DNA of 64,000 bases, taken from the NCBI RefSeq assembly GCF_900090275.1, contig NZ_LT607755.1, forward strand, positions 3,410,001-3,474,000, in the 5' to 3' direction. How positions within the stretch are numbered: the stretch's first letter is position 1; each line of letters starts with the position of its first letter. The stretch is from Micromonospora zamorensis. Its GTDB lineage: Bacteria > Actinomycetota > Actinomycetes > Mycobacteriales > Micromonosporaceae. The notes beneath the pieces were generated by a model that did not search any database, was not told the origin of the DNA, and was given only the letters and a program-made list of their open reading frames with translations. The translations under genes were made by a program, and so were the position numbers. Positions 18,717 through 28,400 of the stretch are shown here, in pieces.

Positions 18717-19732
18717 CGATCCGACTGGCAGTGCTGTACGGCGGGCAGAGCGGCGAGCACGACGTGTCCTGCCGCTCGGCGGCCAGCATCCTCGCCAACC
18801 TGGACCGGAAGCGGTACCAGGTCACCGAGGTGCTCATCGACCGCGACGGCGGATGGCATGTCGGGGGACGCCCGACGCCACTGCCTGCGGCACTGCGTGT
18901 CCTGCGCGCCCAGGATGTGGTGTTCCCGGCCCTGCACGGCCCGTACGGCGAGGACGGCACAGTGGCGTCGCTGCTGGAATGGCTCGGCGTACCGTACGTC
19001 GGCAACGGTGTCTTCGCCAGTGCCGCCGGAATGGACAAGGGTGTCACCAAGCGGCTCCTCGCCGCGGAGGGCCTGCGGGTCAGCCCGGGAGTGACACTGC
19101 GGCCGGGCGAGGAGCTGTCGCCCGACGACCGGCGACGACTGGACCTGCCGGTCTTCGTCAAGCCGGCTCGGGCCGGGTCCAGCCTGGGTGTCGTCAAGGT
19201 GGACGACTGGGCGGAAGTTCCCGCCGCTCTGGAGCTGGCCCGACAGGTCGACCCGAAGGTGCTCATCGAGCAGGGAGCCCGAGGGCGGGAGATCGACGTG
19301 GCGGTCCTCCAACACCCGGACGGCCGGGTGCAGGCCGGCCCGCCGCTGGAGATCCGGGTGACCGGTGCCGGTTTCTTCGACTACGACGCGAAGTACGACG
19401 GCGGGGCGGTCTTCCAGATCCCCGCCCCGCTCGACGCGGCCACCACTGAGGTGCTCCAGGACCGCGCGATCCGCGCCTTCCAGGCCCTCGACTGTCGCGG
19501 CCTGCTGCGGGTCGACTTCTTCCTGCCCGCCGAGGGGTCACCGGAGCCCATCGTGAACGAGGTCAACACGTTCCCCGGTTTCACCGCCGCGTCGCAGTTC
19601 CCACAGATCTGGCAGAAGGCCGGCATCGGGTTCGCCGCCCTGATCGACATCCTGATCTCCGGCGCACTGGTCGACCAGGACCGGACCAGCCACAGTGGAT
19701 TGCCCCGGCCACGAGCGGCCAACCTGGTCTGA
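18713..19732 (+). CDS. ddl: D-alanine--D-alanine ligase family protein
   Basis: 339 residues, ATG at 18713. ATP-grasp motifs are present: LYGGQSGEHDVSCRSA at residue 8, PALHGPYGEDGT, VKPARAGSSLGV, and the metal/phosphate block NEVNTFPGFTAASQFP. FFDYDAKYDGG carries the Tyr usual in D-Ala-D-Ala ligases; VanC-type D-Ala-D-Ser ligases have Phe there, and VanA-type lack the segment. So D-Ala-D-Ala is the conservative call, while the operon partners leave D-Ala-D-X open. The product is the terminal dipeptide of the peptidoglycan stem. Confidence 0.88.
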   Translation: MTIRLAVLYGGQSGEHDVSCRSAASILANLDRKRYQVTEVLIDRDGGWHVGGRPTPLPAALRVLRAQDVVFPALHGPYGEDGTVASLLEWLGVPYVGNGVFASAAGMDKGVTKRLLAAEGLRVSPGVTLRPGEELSPDDRRRLDLPVFVKPARAGSSLGVVKVDDWAEVPAALELARQVDPKVLIEQGARGREIDVAVLQHPDGRVQAGPPLEIRVTGAGFFDYDAKYDGGAVFQIPAPLDAATTEVLQDRAIRAFQALDCRGLLRVDFFLPAEGSPEPIVNEVNTFPGFTAASQFPQIWQKAGIGFAALIDILISGALVDQDRTSHSGLPRPRAANLV

Positions 19733-19750
19733 GGCGGTGGCCGTGCCCGC

Positions 19751-20254
19751 TCACCTGATCGGGCACGGCCGGGGCGGTCGGGCGCCGTCGGACCCGACGA
19801 TGGTGACCGGTGCGGAGCTGTCCGCGAAACCGTCCTGCTGGGCGGCGTCGACGACAGTGCAGATGATCTGGTCGGCCGCGTCGGCCGACAACGTCCGCAC
19901 GGCGGTGGTCGTGCGGACCGTGAGACCACCGGCCGGATCGGCCCCCGACGTCACAGTGACCGGGTCGAGCCCGGCCGGAACGTCGCTGGTGAAACCCTGG
20001 CGGCGCTCGTTCTCCTCCGGACCGGCGGCGAGCAGGGCGAGCGTGTCAGCGGGCGACGAGTCCACCTTCACCGGGCGCAGGACGAGCACGAGTTCGCCCC
20101 GCGCGAGCAGGTAGAGCCCCGTGCCCTGTGCCGGGCCGCTGACCGCCGGGCGACCCCTGATGACCTCGCTGGGCCGTACCCCACAACCAGGCGTGAGCAG
20201 CGCGAGCAGCAGTCCACCGGCGAGCAGCCCGCGGCCCGTCCGCCGGCCGTTCAC
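19751..20254 (-). CDS. Small lipoprotein encoded with a two-component system
   Basis: 167 residues. A signal peptide ends in the lipobox LLTPGC, followed by GVRPSEVIRGRPAV. The remainder has the sense of a GerMN-like or CseA/AfsQ3-like extracytoplasmic domain (LYLLARGELVLVLRPV then a CTVVDAAQQDG block), but no motif fixes the function. Its GTG start overlaps the histidine kinase stop by four bases. In Streptomyces the sigE-cseABC and afsQ systems also encode a lipoprotein with the kinase, and there it tunes signalling from the envelope; the same role is inferred here. Confidence 0.75.
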   Translation of the reverse strand: MNGRRTGRGLLAGGLLLALLTPGCGVRPSEVIRGRPAVSGPAQGTGLYLLARGELVLVLRPVKVDSSPADTLALLAAGPEENERRQGFTSDVPAGLDPVTVTSGADPAGGLTVRTTTAVRTLSADAADQIICTVVDAAQQDGFADSSAPVTIVGSDGARPPRPCPIR

Positions 20255-21711
20255 CGGGCACCTCCGGTGTCCGCCGTGTCCCGGGGCAGGCGAAGCGTGA
20301 ACACCGCGCCTCCGCCGGGGCCGTTGGCCGCGACGAGACTCCCCCGCCGCTCGCCGTGGCGGTGCAGGCGGGCGTTCTCCCAGGAGATGGCGAGGCCGAG
20401 GCCACTTCCCTCGGAGCGGGTCCGCGCGGTGTCGGCCTTGTAGAAGCGGTCGAAGACGTGCGGCAGCACCTCCGGGTCCAGCCCCGGCCCCTCGTCGGCC
20501 ACCTCGATCGTGATCCAGTCCCTGTCGGCGTCCAGGCGTACGGACACCGGCTCGGCACCGTGCCGGAAGGCGTTGCCGACCAGGTTGGCGACGATGACGT
20601 CGAGCCGACGGGGGTCGATTCGGGCCACCACTCCGGGTGGCAGCTCGGTGCGCACCCGGTCCAGCCAGCCCCGGATCCGCAGGGTCGCGGTCACCGCCGC
20701 GGCCACGTCCACGTCGTCCAGGGCGAGCCGAGCGGTGCCGGAGTCGAACCTGCTGACCTCGATGAGGTCGTTGACCAGCTGGGTGAGGTTCTGCGTCTCC
20801 TGGCTGACCAGCCGGGCGGCCCGCCCCGCGTCCCCGGGCAGGTGGTCCGCCTCCTCGTCCAGCACGTCGGTGACCGCCGTCATCGCGGCCAACGGCGTAC
20901 GGAGCTCGTGCGAGACGTCGGCCACGAATCGGCGGGCGTCGGACTCCATCCGCCGCAGCTCACCGACCTGCCGCTCCAGCGTGCCCGCGGTGTCGTTGAA
21001 GGTCCGCGCCACGTCCGCCAGCTCGTCGGCGCCCCGAACCGTCAGCCGGGTGCTCAGATCGCCCTCACCGAGGCGGCGCGCCGCCCGGCCGAGGTCGCGG
21101 ACGGGTCGCAGCACGCCGCGGGCGGACAGCAGGGCCAGCAGGACGGCGAGGACCAGGGACAGGCCGCCGGTCATCCACGCCCGGTTGGCGAGACGGTCGA
21201 TGCTCTGCTGCTCGGGCGCGAGGTTGCGCACCGAGTAGACCTCCAGCCCGGAGGCCCGGGACGTGCCGTCGGGCCGGTCGAGTTCCAACTGGGTGCCGAT
21301 GAGCAGCCAGGGCTGCCCGTCGAGCGAGACACGTTGCCAGGCGATCCTGCCGTCGCCGACCTCCTGCCGCAGCTCGGGGGTGAGCGGGTCGGCGAAATCG
21401 GAGCCGCCCCGCGACCGCATGTCCCGGTAGACGACCACCGCGAAGCCCTCCCGATCGGAGAGACGCTGGGCCAACAGGTCCAGATCGCCCTGGGTCGGCG
21501 GAAGCTGGGCGATCGGGTAGACCTTGGTGATCTGGTCGGTCAGCGACATCACCGCGGCGTCCTGCGCCTGTTGGAGGATGACGGTCCGGGCCTGGAAGTA
21601 GCTGCCGCTGGCCACGACCGCCGTCGTGGTCACGCCCAGCAACGCGAACGCCAGGAGCAGCCGGACCCGCAGGCCCGAGACCCGGGCGCCGACCCAGCGC
21701 CACGGTGTCAC
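20251..21711 (-). CDS. Membrane sensor histidine kinase
   Basis: 486 residues. Membrane segment one (LLLAFALLGVTTTAVVASGSY) and segment two (GGLSLVLAVLLALLSARGV) flank an extracytoplasmic region of about 140 residues. A HAMP domain follows, then the H-box FVADVSHELRTPL with phospho-acceptor His268, and an N-box and G boxes (NLVGNAFRHG, ADEGPGLDP, GSGLGLAI). The GTG start overlaps the response-regulator stop as GTGA. The signal is unknown; the gene neighbours (PAP2 phosphatase, lipoprotein, cell-wall ligase operon) suggest envelope stress. Confidence 0.92.
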   Translation of the reverse strand: MTPWRWVGARVSGLRVRLLLAFALLGVTTTAVVASGSYFQARTVILQQAQDAAVMSLTDQITKVYPIAQLPPTQGDLDLLAQRLSDREGFAVVVYRDMRSRGGSDFADPLTPELRQEVGDGRIAWQRVSLDGQPWLLIGTQLELDRPDGTSRASGLEVYSVRNLAPEQQSIDRLANRAWMTGGLSLVLAVLLALLSARGVLRPVRDLGRAARRLGEGDLSTRLTVRGADELADVARTFNDTAGTLERQVGELRRMESDARRFVADVSHELRTPLAAMTAVTDVLDEEADHLPGDAGRAARLVSQETQNLTQLVNDLIEVSRFDSGTARLALDDVDVAAAVTATLRIRGWLDRVRTELPPGVVARIDPRRLDVIVANLVGNAFRHGAEPVSVRLDADRDWITIEVADEGPGLDPEVLPHVFDRFYKADTARTRSEGSGLGLAISWENARLHRHGERRGSLVAANGPGGGAVFTLRLPRDTADTGGAR

Positions 21712-22403
21712 AGCGGCCCGAACCGGTATCCGAAGCCGCGCACGGTCTGGATGAAGACCGGTGCCGACGAGTCGGCCTCGATCTTGGCGCGTACCCGCTG
21801 GACGCAGGCGTCCACGAGCCGCGAGTCACCGAGATAGCCGTGTTCCCACACCGCCTCCAGCAGTTGCTGGCGGCTGAGCACCTGACCTGGGGTGTGGGAG
21901 AGCTCCAGGAGCAGGCGCAGCTCCGTCGGGGCGAGGCTGACCGGCGCCCCGTCCTTGCTGACCACCAGCGCGGCCCGATCGATGGTCAGCGCGCCGTGCT
22001 GTTCCAGGCCGGCCCGCTCGCCACCGGCACGCCGCGACTCGCCACCGGTCCGCCGGAGCACCGCGCGGATGCGTGCCTCCAGCACCCGGGCCTGCACGGG
22101 CTTGACCACGTAGTCGTCGGCGCCGGCCTCCAGGCCCGCCACCACGTCCATGTCGTCGTTGCGGGCGGTCAGCATGATGATCGGCAGGTCGCCGAGCTGC
22201 CGGATCCGGCGGCAGACCTCGAACCCGTCCATGCCTGGCAGCATGAGATCGAGGACGACGACGTCGGCCGAGGTGGTGCGCAGCCGCTCCAGGCCCTGCT
22301 CCCCCGTCCCCACGGCGTGCACCGTGTGGCCCTGTCGCGTGAGCGCCAGCTGAAGCCCGTCGCGCACCGTCTGGTGGTCTTCGATCAGCAGGACCTGGGA
22401 CAT
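21708..22403 (-). CDS. OmpR-family response regulator
   Basis: 231 residues from ATG 22403. The receiver has the acidic pair Glu8-Asp9, phospho-acceptor Asp52 in VVLDLMLPG, the switch Thr in MLTARND and the conserved Lys in VVKPVQ. The winged helix at the C-terminus is typical OmpR/PhoB (LLLELSHTPGQVLSRQQLLE, TVRGFGYRFG). It is 16 bases downstream of the PAP2 gene and overlaps the kinase gene, so phosphatase, regulator, kinase and lipoprotein are one operon. Confidence 0.93.
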   Translation of the reverse strand: MSQVLLIEDHQTVRDGLQLALTRQGHTVHAVGTGEQGLERLRTTSADVVVLDLMLPGMDGFEVCRRIRQLGDLPIIMLTARNDDMDVVAGLEAGADDYVVKPVQARVLEARIRAVLRRTGGESRRAGGERAGLEQHGALTIDRAALVVSKDGAPVSLAPTELRLLLELSHTPGQVLSRQQLLEAVWEHGYLGDSRLVDACVQRVRAKIEADSSAPVFIQTVRGFGYRFGPL

Positions 22404-22419
22404 GTCGTCAAGTATCCCA

Positions 22420-23412
22420 TCATGAGATCTTTTGGGGTTCGGCCACCGGTTGCGGTGGCCCGCCACGGCGCGCGGAGAGCGGGACCGCGAAATCGGCCGA
22501 ACGCACCAGGAACACCACCGAACCCACCAGAAACATCGTGGACGCGCCGGCCGCCACGATGGCGACGAGCGCCCCGCGCTGCACCGACGCGGCCAGGCCG
22601 GGCACGCCGACCACCAGTGCCCAGACCAGCGCGACCAGCGCGAGCGCCGCCTCGGCCAACCGGCGCCACAGACCGCCACCGTCGGGGCCGCCGACCCTGT
22701 CGTGGTCGCCACGCCAACCTGCCAGCGAGGCCGCGGCCAGGCAGAACAGCGCCACACCCAGCAGTACGCCGCCGAGCGCGTCACTGAACCGGTGCCACCC
22801 CGCGATCATCGTGGCCGCCGCGATCACCGAGACACCTGCCGCGCCCGGCACCACGAGCCCGCGTCGGGCCCACCCGGGCAGGACCAGCATGAACGCCAGC
22901 AGCAGTGTCGTCGCCGCAGCGACGTGGCCGCTGGGGAAGCTGTTGTGGGTGGTCGAACTCTCGATCTGGAGGTCCGGGCGAGGCAACGCCGACTTCACCG
23001 CACCGGCCACCACCACCGCGCAGAGGACCATGCCCACGCCGACGATGCCCGCCACCAGCCGGCGGCGGAGCACACCCACCAGCAGCATCGCGCCGAGCAG
23101 GGCAGCGAGCAGTGTCGGGCTGCCGAACGTGGCCAGCACGGTCTTGGCCGGGCCCACCAGGACGGTCTGCTGCTCGTACCCCCCGCCCCGCTCCGCCCTC
23201 GGCAGGAGCACGCCGTCCAGCCACTGGCCGGGGTACGTCCGCACGAAGACGGTGGCGGTGAGGGCCAGGGCGAGCAGACAGCACAGCGCCACCGCGAGCA
23301 GCCGGAGACCGAGAGGCGCCGCCGCGTGGGCGTGCGGCAGCGGTCGCGCCGGCTGCGGACCGGGCGTCGACCGCCCGACGGGGTACGACGATCCGATGGA
23401 CATGCCGACCAT
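22420..23412 (-). CDS. PAP2-family membrane phosphatase
   Basis: 330 residues with several membrane spans. The three phosphatidic-acid-phosphatase motifs are visible: KSALPRP, PSGHVAA and the GWHRFSD block. Family members in bacteria dephosphorylate undecaprenyl diphosphate, lipid phosphates or phosphatidylglycerol phosphate at the outer membrane face. A C-terminal hydrophobic pair extends beyond the core. Being first in an operon with a two-component system points to lipid-carrier recycling under envelope stress, as an inference. The start is ATG 23412 or ATG 23403. Confidence 0.87.
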   Translation of the reverse strand: MVGMSIGSSYPVGRSTPGPQPARPLPHAHAAAPLGLRLLAVALCCLLALALTATVFVRTYPGQWLDGVLLPRAERGGGYEQQTVLVGPAKTVLATFGSPTLLAALLGAMLLVGVLRRRLVAGIVGVGMVLCAVVVAGAVKSALPRPDLQIESSTTHNSFPSGHVAAATTLLLAFMLVLPGWARRGLVVPGAAGVSVIAAATMIAGWHRFSDALGGVLLGVALFCLAAASLAGWRGDHDRVGGPDGGGLWRRLAEAALALVALVWALVVGVPGLAASVQRGALVAIVAAGASTMFLVGSVVFLVRSADFAVPLSARRGGPPQPVAEPQKIS

Positions 23413-23671
23413 GCTCGCCCCGGCAGGTCCGTACGCCGTACTCGGATTGTCTTGGTTCTGTCACAACCGCCCCCGGCGCTCCCGGAAAGCGGATCGTCGG
23501 CGGTGGGGCCGGGTGGGCCCGGACGAGGCAGCGGGATTCACATGCCTGTATGCAACGATGTTTTACCCAGCCGAGATCAGCCACCACTAGGGTCAGGACG
23601 CTGATCGATGTCTGGTCGACGGTGCAGGACATCCATCCGGAGTGAGTTGGGGAACCGGAAGGGGTTGGGGA

Positions 23672-24178
23672 ATGCAGGAAATTCCAGTCGCCAGCCTGGT
23701 CATCGGCATCGCGTCCTCGCCGGCCGAACGCCGACACCTGGCTCGGCTGCTCGGCGGCAGTGACGCCTTTCTGATCGTCTCGAACGTCGACCAGGCCCGA
23801 GAGTTCCTCGGGGTGATCGAGGCACCTCCGGTCGCGGCCCCGCAGGCCGTCGCCGTGCTCGCCGAGGTGGCGCCGAGCCCGCAGTTGCCGCCACCGGATC
23901 TGGCCGTCGACTCCGACCGCCGGGTGCTGCGGTGGCGCGACCAGGAGATCGACCTGACCCGGTTGGAGCACGACGTCCTGCTCTGCCTGGTGCACGCGCC
24001 CGGGCAGATCTGGACCTACGAGCGTCTGCACCTCGAGGTCTGGGGCAACCGGCACCTCGGCCGCAACTCCGACATGCACTCGGTGGTCCGCCGGGTGCGC
24101 GGCAAGCTCGCGCGACTCAACGCCGCGACGACGATCCACTCGGTACGCGGGGTCGGCTTCCGCCTCGCCCCGATCTAG
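23672..24178 (+). CDS. Orphan winged-helix DNA-binding protein (OmpR-type effector domain)
   Basis: 168 residues from ATG 23672, chosen because GGAAGGGG lies 7 bases upstream. The first 60 residues (LVIGIASSPAERRHLARLL then AFLIVSNVDQAREFLG) look like a shortened receiver fold without phospho-acceptor residues. The last 100 form an OmpR-type winged helix (IDLTRLEHDVLLCLVHAPGQ, TIHSVRGVGFRLAP). A clear paralogue lies at 30083-30658. No partner kinase is adjacent. It probably binds DNA as an orphan regulator; targets are unknown. Confidence 0.8.
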   Translation: MQEIPVASLVIGIASSPAERRHLARLLGGSDAFLIVSNVDQAREFLGVIEAPPVAAPQAVAVLAEVAPSPQLPPPDLAVDSDRRVLRWRDQEIDLTRLEHDVLLCLVHAPGQIWTYERLHLEVWGNRHLGRNSDMHSVVRRVRGKLARLNAATTIHSVRGVGFRLAPI

Positions 24179-24220
24179 GACGTCGGCGGCCTGCAGGCCC
24201 CTCGTTCACCGGCGGGAGGA

Positions 24221-25321
24221 TCAGCGGTCCTGGACGCGGCTGAGGAAGCGTGCGCCGATCTCGGTGACGTCCTCGGTGGTCCAGTCGAGAGCGGGATCGG
24301 CGACGGTGATCTCGGTCATCGCCATGCCGGGCACGTCCGTCTCCTGCCAGCCGGCGGCGAACCACACCTTCTCGTCCTCCGCGAGCGCCAGCGCGGCGTC
24401 ATCGAGCGCCTGCGCCGGATGCGGCAGGAACAGGCGGAATCTCTGGGTGTGCGGGGGCTCCGGATACACCAACGCGCCGGGCAGGGCGGCGAGCGCCGTG
24501 GCGACGGTCCGTGCGTGTCGCACGTACTCGGGGATGCGGGGCAACTCCCGGTCGAGACCGGCGAGCGCGCTCAGCGCGGCCGGCCACTGCTGGAACACCT
24601 GACCGCCGTAGCGGTGCCGCCAGACGCGGGCGTAGGAGGCGAGCTGCTCGGTGCCCGCGAGCGCCGCGCCGCTGAGACCGCCGATCGTCTTGTAGAACGA
24701 GACGTAGGTGCTGTCGGCGAGGTCGGCGATCTCGCTGAGGGTGTGCGCCAGATAGGGGGTGGATTCCCACAGTCGGGCGCCGTCGAGGTGGAGGCGGGCG
24801 CCGATGGAGTGCGCAGCGGCGGACGCGGCGGCGAGTTCGTCCCAGGTGGGGAGGACGAAGCCGGCGTCGCGCAGCGGGAGTTCGATGACGACGCTGCTCA
24901 CGGGATCGGCGAGCGCGCTGATCTCCGCCGCGGTGGGGTTTCGGGGTTCGGTGGTCGGCCAGGTGCTGCGCAGCCCGCTCAGGTTGGCGTAGGCATGCCG
25001 TTCGTGCACCTCCAGGTGGCCGAGCGGGTGGAGAGCCACAGTCGGGTGCCCGCTGTGCTCGGCGCCGTAGCGCAGCGCGACCTGCTGTGCCATCGTGCCG
25101 GTCGGGAAGAAGACGGCGGCCTCGGTGCCCAACAGCTCCGCCACGCGTTCCTCCAGCATGGTGACCGGGCCGTCACCGTAGAAGTCGGGCTGGCCATCCA
25201 GGTCGCCGCCCGCGGCCAGGTCGGCGAGCCGCTCACGCATGGTCGCGGGCCGGCTGCCGGACAGGATTCGGTCGCAGGCGCGCTGGGCGGCCAGCCGACG
25301 CTGCCGTGTGTTGTGGGACAT
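24221..25321 (-). CDS. Low-specificity threonine aldolase-like PLP enzyme
   Basis: 366 residues of the aromatic-acid beta-eliminating lyase/threonine aldolase fold. Features are PDFYGDGPVTMLEERVAELLG near the N-terminus, AVFFPTGTMAQQVAL, the PLP aspartate in LHLDGARLWES, and the Schiff-base Lys211 in VSFYKTIGGLSGAAL. Family members cleave L-threonine or L-allo-threonine to glycine and acetaldehyde. Convergent with the winged-helix gene. The N-terminal extension (NTRQRRLAAQRACDRILSG) is longer than in E. coli LtaE, but this form is common in actinobacteria. Confidence 0.85.
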   Translation of the reverse strand: MSHNTRQRRLAAQRACDRILSGSRPATMRERLADLAAGGDLDGQPDFYGDGPVTMLEERVAELLGTEAAVFFPTGTMAQQVALRYGAEHSGHPTVALHPLGHLEVHERHAYANLSGLRSTWPTTEPRNPTAAEISALADPVSSVVIELPLRDAGFVLPTWDELAAASAAAHSIGARLHLDGARLWESTPYLAHTLSEIADLADSTYVSFYKTIGGLSGAALAGTEQLASYARVWRHRYGGQVFQQWPAALSALAGLDRELPRIPEYVRHARTVATALAALPGALVYPEPPHTQRFRLFLPHPAQALDDAALALAEDEKVWFAAGWQETDVPGMAMTEITVADPALDWTTEDVTEIGARFLSRVQDR

Positions 25322-25415
25322 CGGCGGATCTTCGCACTTCAGCGCGCGAGGACCAATCAGTTTGCCGACGACAGGCGAGCGGTGTGTCGGCCCGCGACGA
25401 CCCTCGGGACGCGGT

Positions 25416-25448
25416 CCGGCCCGCCTGGTCGGTGACCAGGCGGGCCGG
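25416..25448 (-). terminator. Terminator hairpin after the subtilase gene
   Basis: CCGGCCCGCCTGGTC (25416-25430) pairs perfectly with GACCAGGCGGGCCGG (25434-25448) across a 3-base loop, 23 bases beyond the stop of the large protease gene. Confidence 0.8.
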
Positions 25449-25471
25449 AGGTGTGCGCTACCGCTCAGACG

Positions 25472-28400
25472 TCAGCACTTGATGGGCGCCAACCCGAAGT
25501 TCTCCACCGTCGGAGCGGCGGTGGCGATCTTCGTCTGACGGGTCTGGGGCTTCCAGCCGTCCTTGGCGACGATCATGGTGAGCGGGTTGTTGCGGCGGTC
25601 CATCCAGTAGGCGTACCTGCCCTCGGCATCGGTGGCGAAGGTGTACGACGCCGCCCACGAGTCGACCTGGACGACCGCGCCGGTGAGCGGCGAGGTCGCA
25701 CCCTGGCAGCTGGTGCCGGTGACCGTACCCATGAGCTTGCCCCAGGTCTTCGGGGGGTTCGCGGTCATGGTCACCGCGACCGGTGCCACCGAGTACGGGG
25801 TGTTCTCCGAGATCCCGACCGAGCCGGAGTAGGTGCCCGGCTGGTCCACGTTCGCCGTCATTCCGACGGTGACAGTGACCTTCGCGCCCGGCGCGAGGGT
25901 GGCCGACGACTTGTCGATGGTCATCCAGCTGACGTCGGCCGCCGACTCGGCGCACCCCTCGAAGCCCGGGAGCACCTCGCTGTTGGCGGCCGCGTTGAAG
26001 CTGCCGGACGAACCGCCGATCTTGTAGAAGCCGCACGCCGCACCACCGCGGTAGCGGGCCGTGTTGGCGTTCGGCAGGTTGGACCACGAGCCGGCGGCCG
26101 GGTCGAAGGCGAAGCCGGCGTTGCTGATGGCCCCACCCTGCGAGCCACCGACGACGAGCAGCTTGCCGTTGGCGACGGCGTACGAGCTGGCCCAGTTGTC
26201 GGCCGGCGCGTCGGCGATCGCCGTCCAGGTGTTGGCACCCGGGTCGAAGGCGTAGCTGGACTTCTGCGAGGCGGAACCGTCGTTGCCGCCGGTGCAGTAG
26301 AGGATGCCGTCGATCCCGCCGCAGGAGGCGAAGGCCACCGACTTCGGGTAGTTGGCCATCGTCTCCCACGTGTTCCCGGCCGGGTCGTACCGGACGACGC
26401 TGTTCGACATCGGCAGGCACTCCGCGGTGGTGCAGCCACCGACGGCGTACAGCTTGCCGTCGACCACGGCCTGACCGGCCGCGGCCCGTGGCGCCGGGTT
26501 GTCGGCCAGCTCCGTCCAGGTGTTGGCCGCCGGGTCGTACGACCAGGTGGCGGAGTCCGGGCCGGCGTCGCCCCAGCCACCGGTAGCGATGATCTTCCCG
26601 TCCGCGACACCCACGGTCAGGGCGTTGCGGGCACCCGGAAGGTCGGCGATCGCCGTCCAGGCCTGGGCGGCCGGGTCGTAGGCGTAGGCCTTCGCGGTGG
26701 AGGCGCTACCGTCGCCACCACCGAGCGAGTACACCTTGCCGTCCAGGTGCACCACCCGGTTGTCCATGATCGCGGACGGGTAGTTGGCGATGTCGGTCCA
26801 CGGTGCCGCGTTCGGGCCGACCCCGGCGACGGCGGCCTTGGCGAACTTGCCGGACGCCTTGGCGGCGAACGACGTCGGGGCGTTGAGTCGCTGCTCCGGC
26901 GCGCCACTGGCCCCGAGCACCTGTTGCCTGGTGACAGTGGACCCGTCCGCGCGGAGGAGTTCGAACCCGTTGTCGCGCTCGCTGAACTTCACCTCGACCG
27001 GCGCGCCGCCGGTGTTGGTCACCGTGAACGTCTTGCTGGCCTTGCCGTTGGGCATCTGGAGCGTCGCGCTCAACTGCGTCGGCGTCACCGACAGTCGACC
27101 GGCCGCGAGCTGGAAGTTCGCCACGGTCGCCCAGTCGGCCTCGACGTCGACCTGCTTGGTCTGGCTGACGTAGTTGCCGGCGCTGGCGGTGAACGGGTGC
27201 GTGCCGGTCACCGTCGAGTAGATCCAGTAGAAGCCATCGGCCAGCCCCGGGTCGTCCGGGGTCGCCACGGTGACGGCCTTCTCGGCGGGGCGGTCCTTGC
27301 TGGTGACGGTAGCGCCGTTGACGTAGCTGTTGTCGTTCTTGTCGCGGACGTTACCGACGACCAGACCGCCGTCGACCGGCACGCAGGTGACCTGGCTGCC
27401 GATCAGCACGTTGTCGACCTCCCACCACCACTCGTACGAGGCGTCGTAGTAGCGGAACCGCACCTGCACCTGCGCCTGGCCGGCCGCCTGCGGGATCGGG
27501 ATCTCGGTCACCTTCGGGCCCCGGACGTCGGTCTCCTGCCGGAGCAGGTTGGTCCAGGTGGTGCCACCGTCGACGCTCAGATCGACGTCGGCGGTGTCGT
27601 CGGCCAGCTGGTTGAAGTCCTGGTTGAAGCGGACGACCGGGGCCGTCACACCGGTCAGGTCGACCACCGGGCTGACCAGCGAGGTGTCCTGGCTGCTGCC
27701 CGCGCCGTACGCGTCGCTGTCGATCATCGCGAAGTTGCCGGTGCCGCCGGTCAGGTTGCCCCGATCGCCGTCGTCGGTGAACTTCCAGACCTGACCGCTG
27801 CCCGCGTTGTCCACGACGGTCCAGCCAGCCGGTGTGGTCGTGCCGTCGAAGGTCTCGTACTCACCGTCCGAGCCGAAGGTGTATCCGGGGGCGGTGGTGC
27901 AGGTGGTGGTGTCCACCGGCACGGCGACGTTGGCGGTGACGTTGCCGGAACCGACCACGACCTCCTTGGTGACGGTCTGGTAGCCCGGGTACTGCGACTC
28001 GTACTTCAGGGTGTACGTCTGCCCGGCCGGCAGCGAGATGCTGTAACGGCCGTTCGACGGGGTGGTGTAGTCGTAGACGCCGGACACGCCCGTGACGGTC
28101 ACCTTCGCGTACAACGGCCAACCGTGGCCGGAGCCGTCGGTGACCGCGCCGGTGACGTTGACACTCGGCACCGGCGTCAACGCGACGGTGAGCGTCGTGG
28201 TCGCGCCCTTGGTGACCGTCGCCGGCTTCGTGGTGCTGGCGTAGCCGAAGGCCGCCACGGCGACCTGGTAGTCACCGATGGGCAGCTGGGTCGAGAACTT
28301 GCCGTCCGCTCCGGTGGTCAGCTCACGGGCGCTCGGGCCGGTGAGGGTGAGGTTCGCGCCGGCGATCGGGGCGCCGGTGGCCGCGTCGGTGACCGTGCCG

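Noticed and set aside
16498..19732. Classical vanHAX glycopeptide-resistance cluster
   Set aside because: There is no VanH dehydrogenase and no VanX dipeptidase, and the ligase has the Tyr of ordinary D-Ala-D-Ala ligases.
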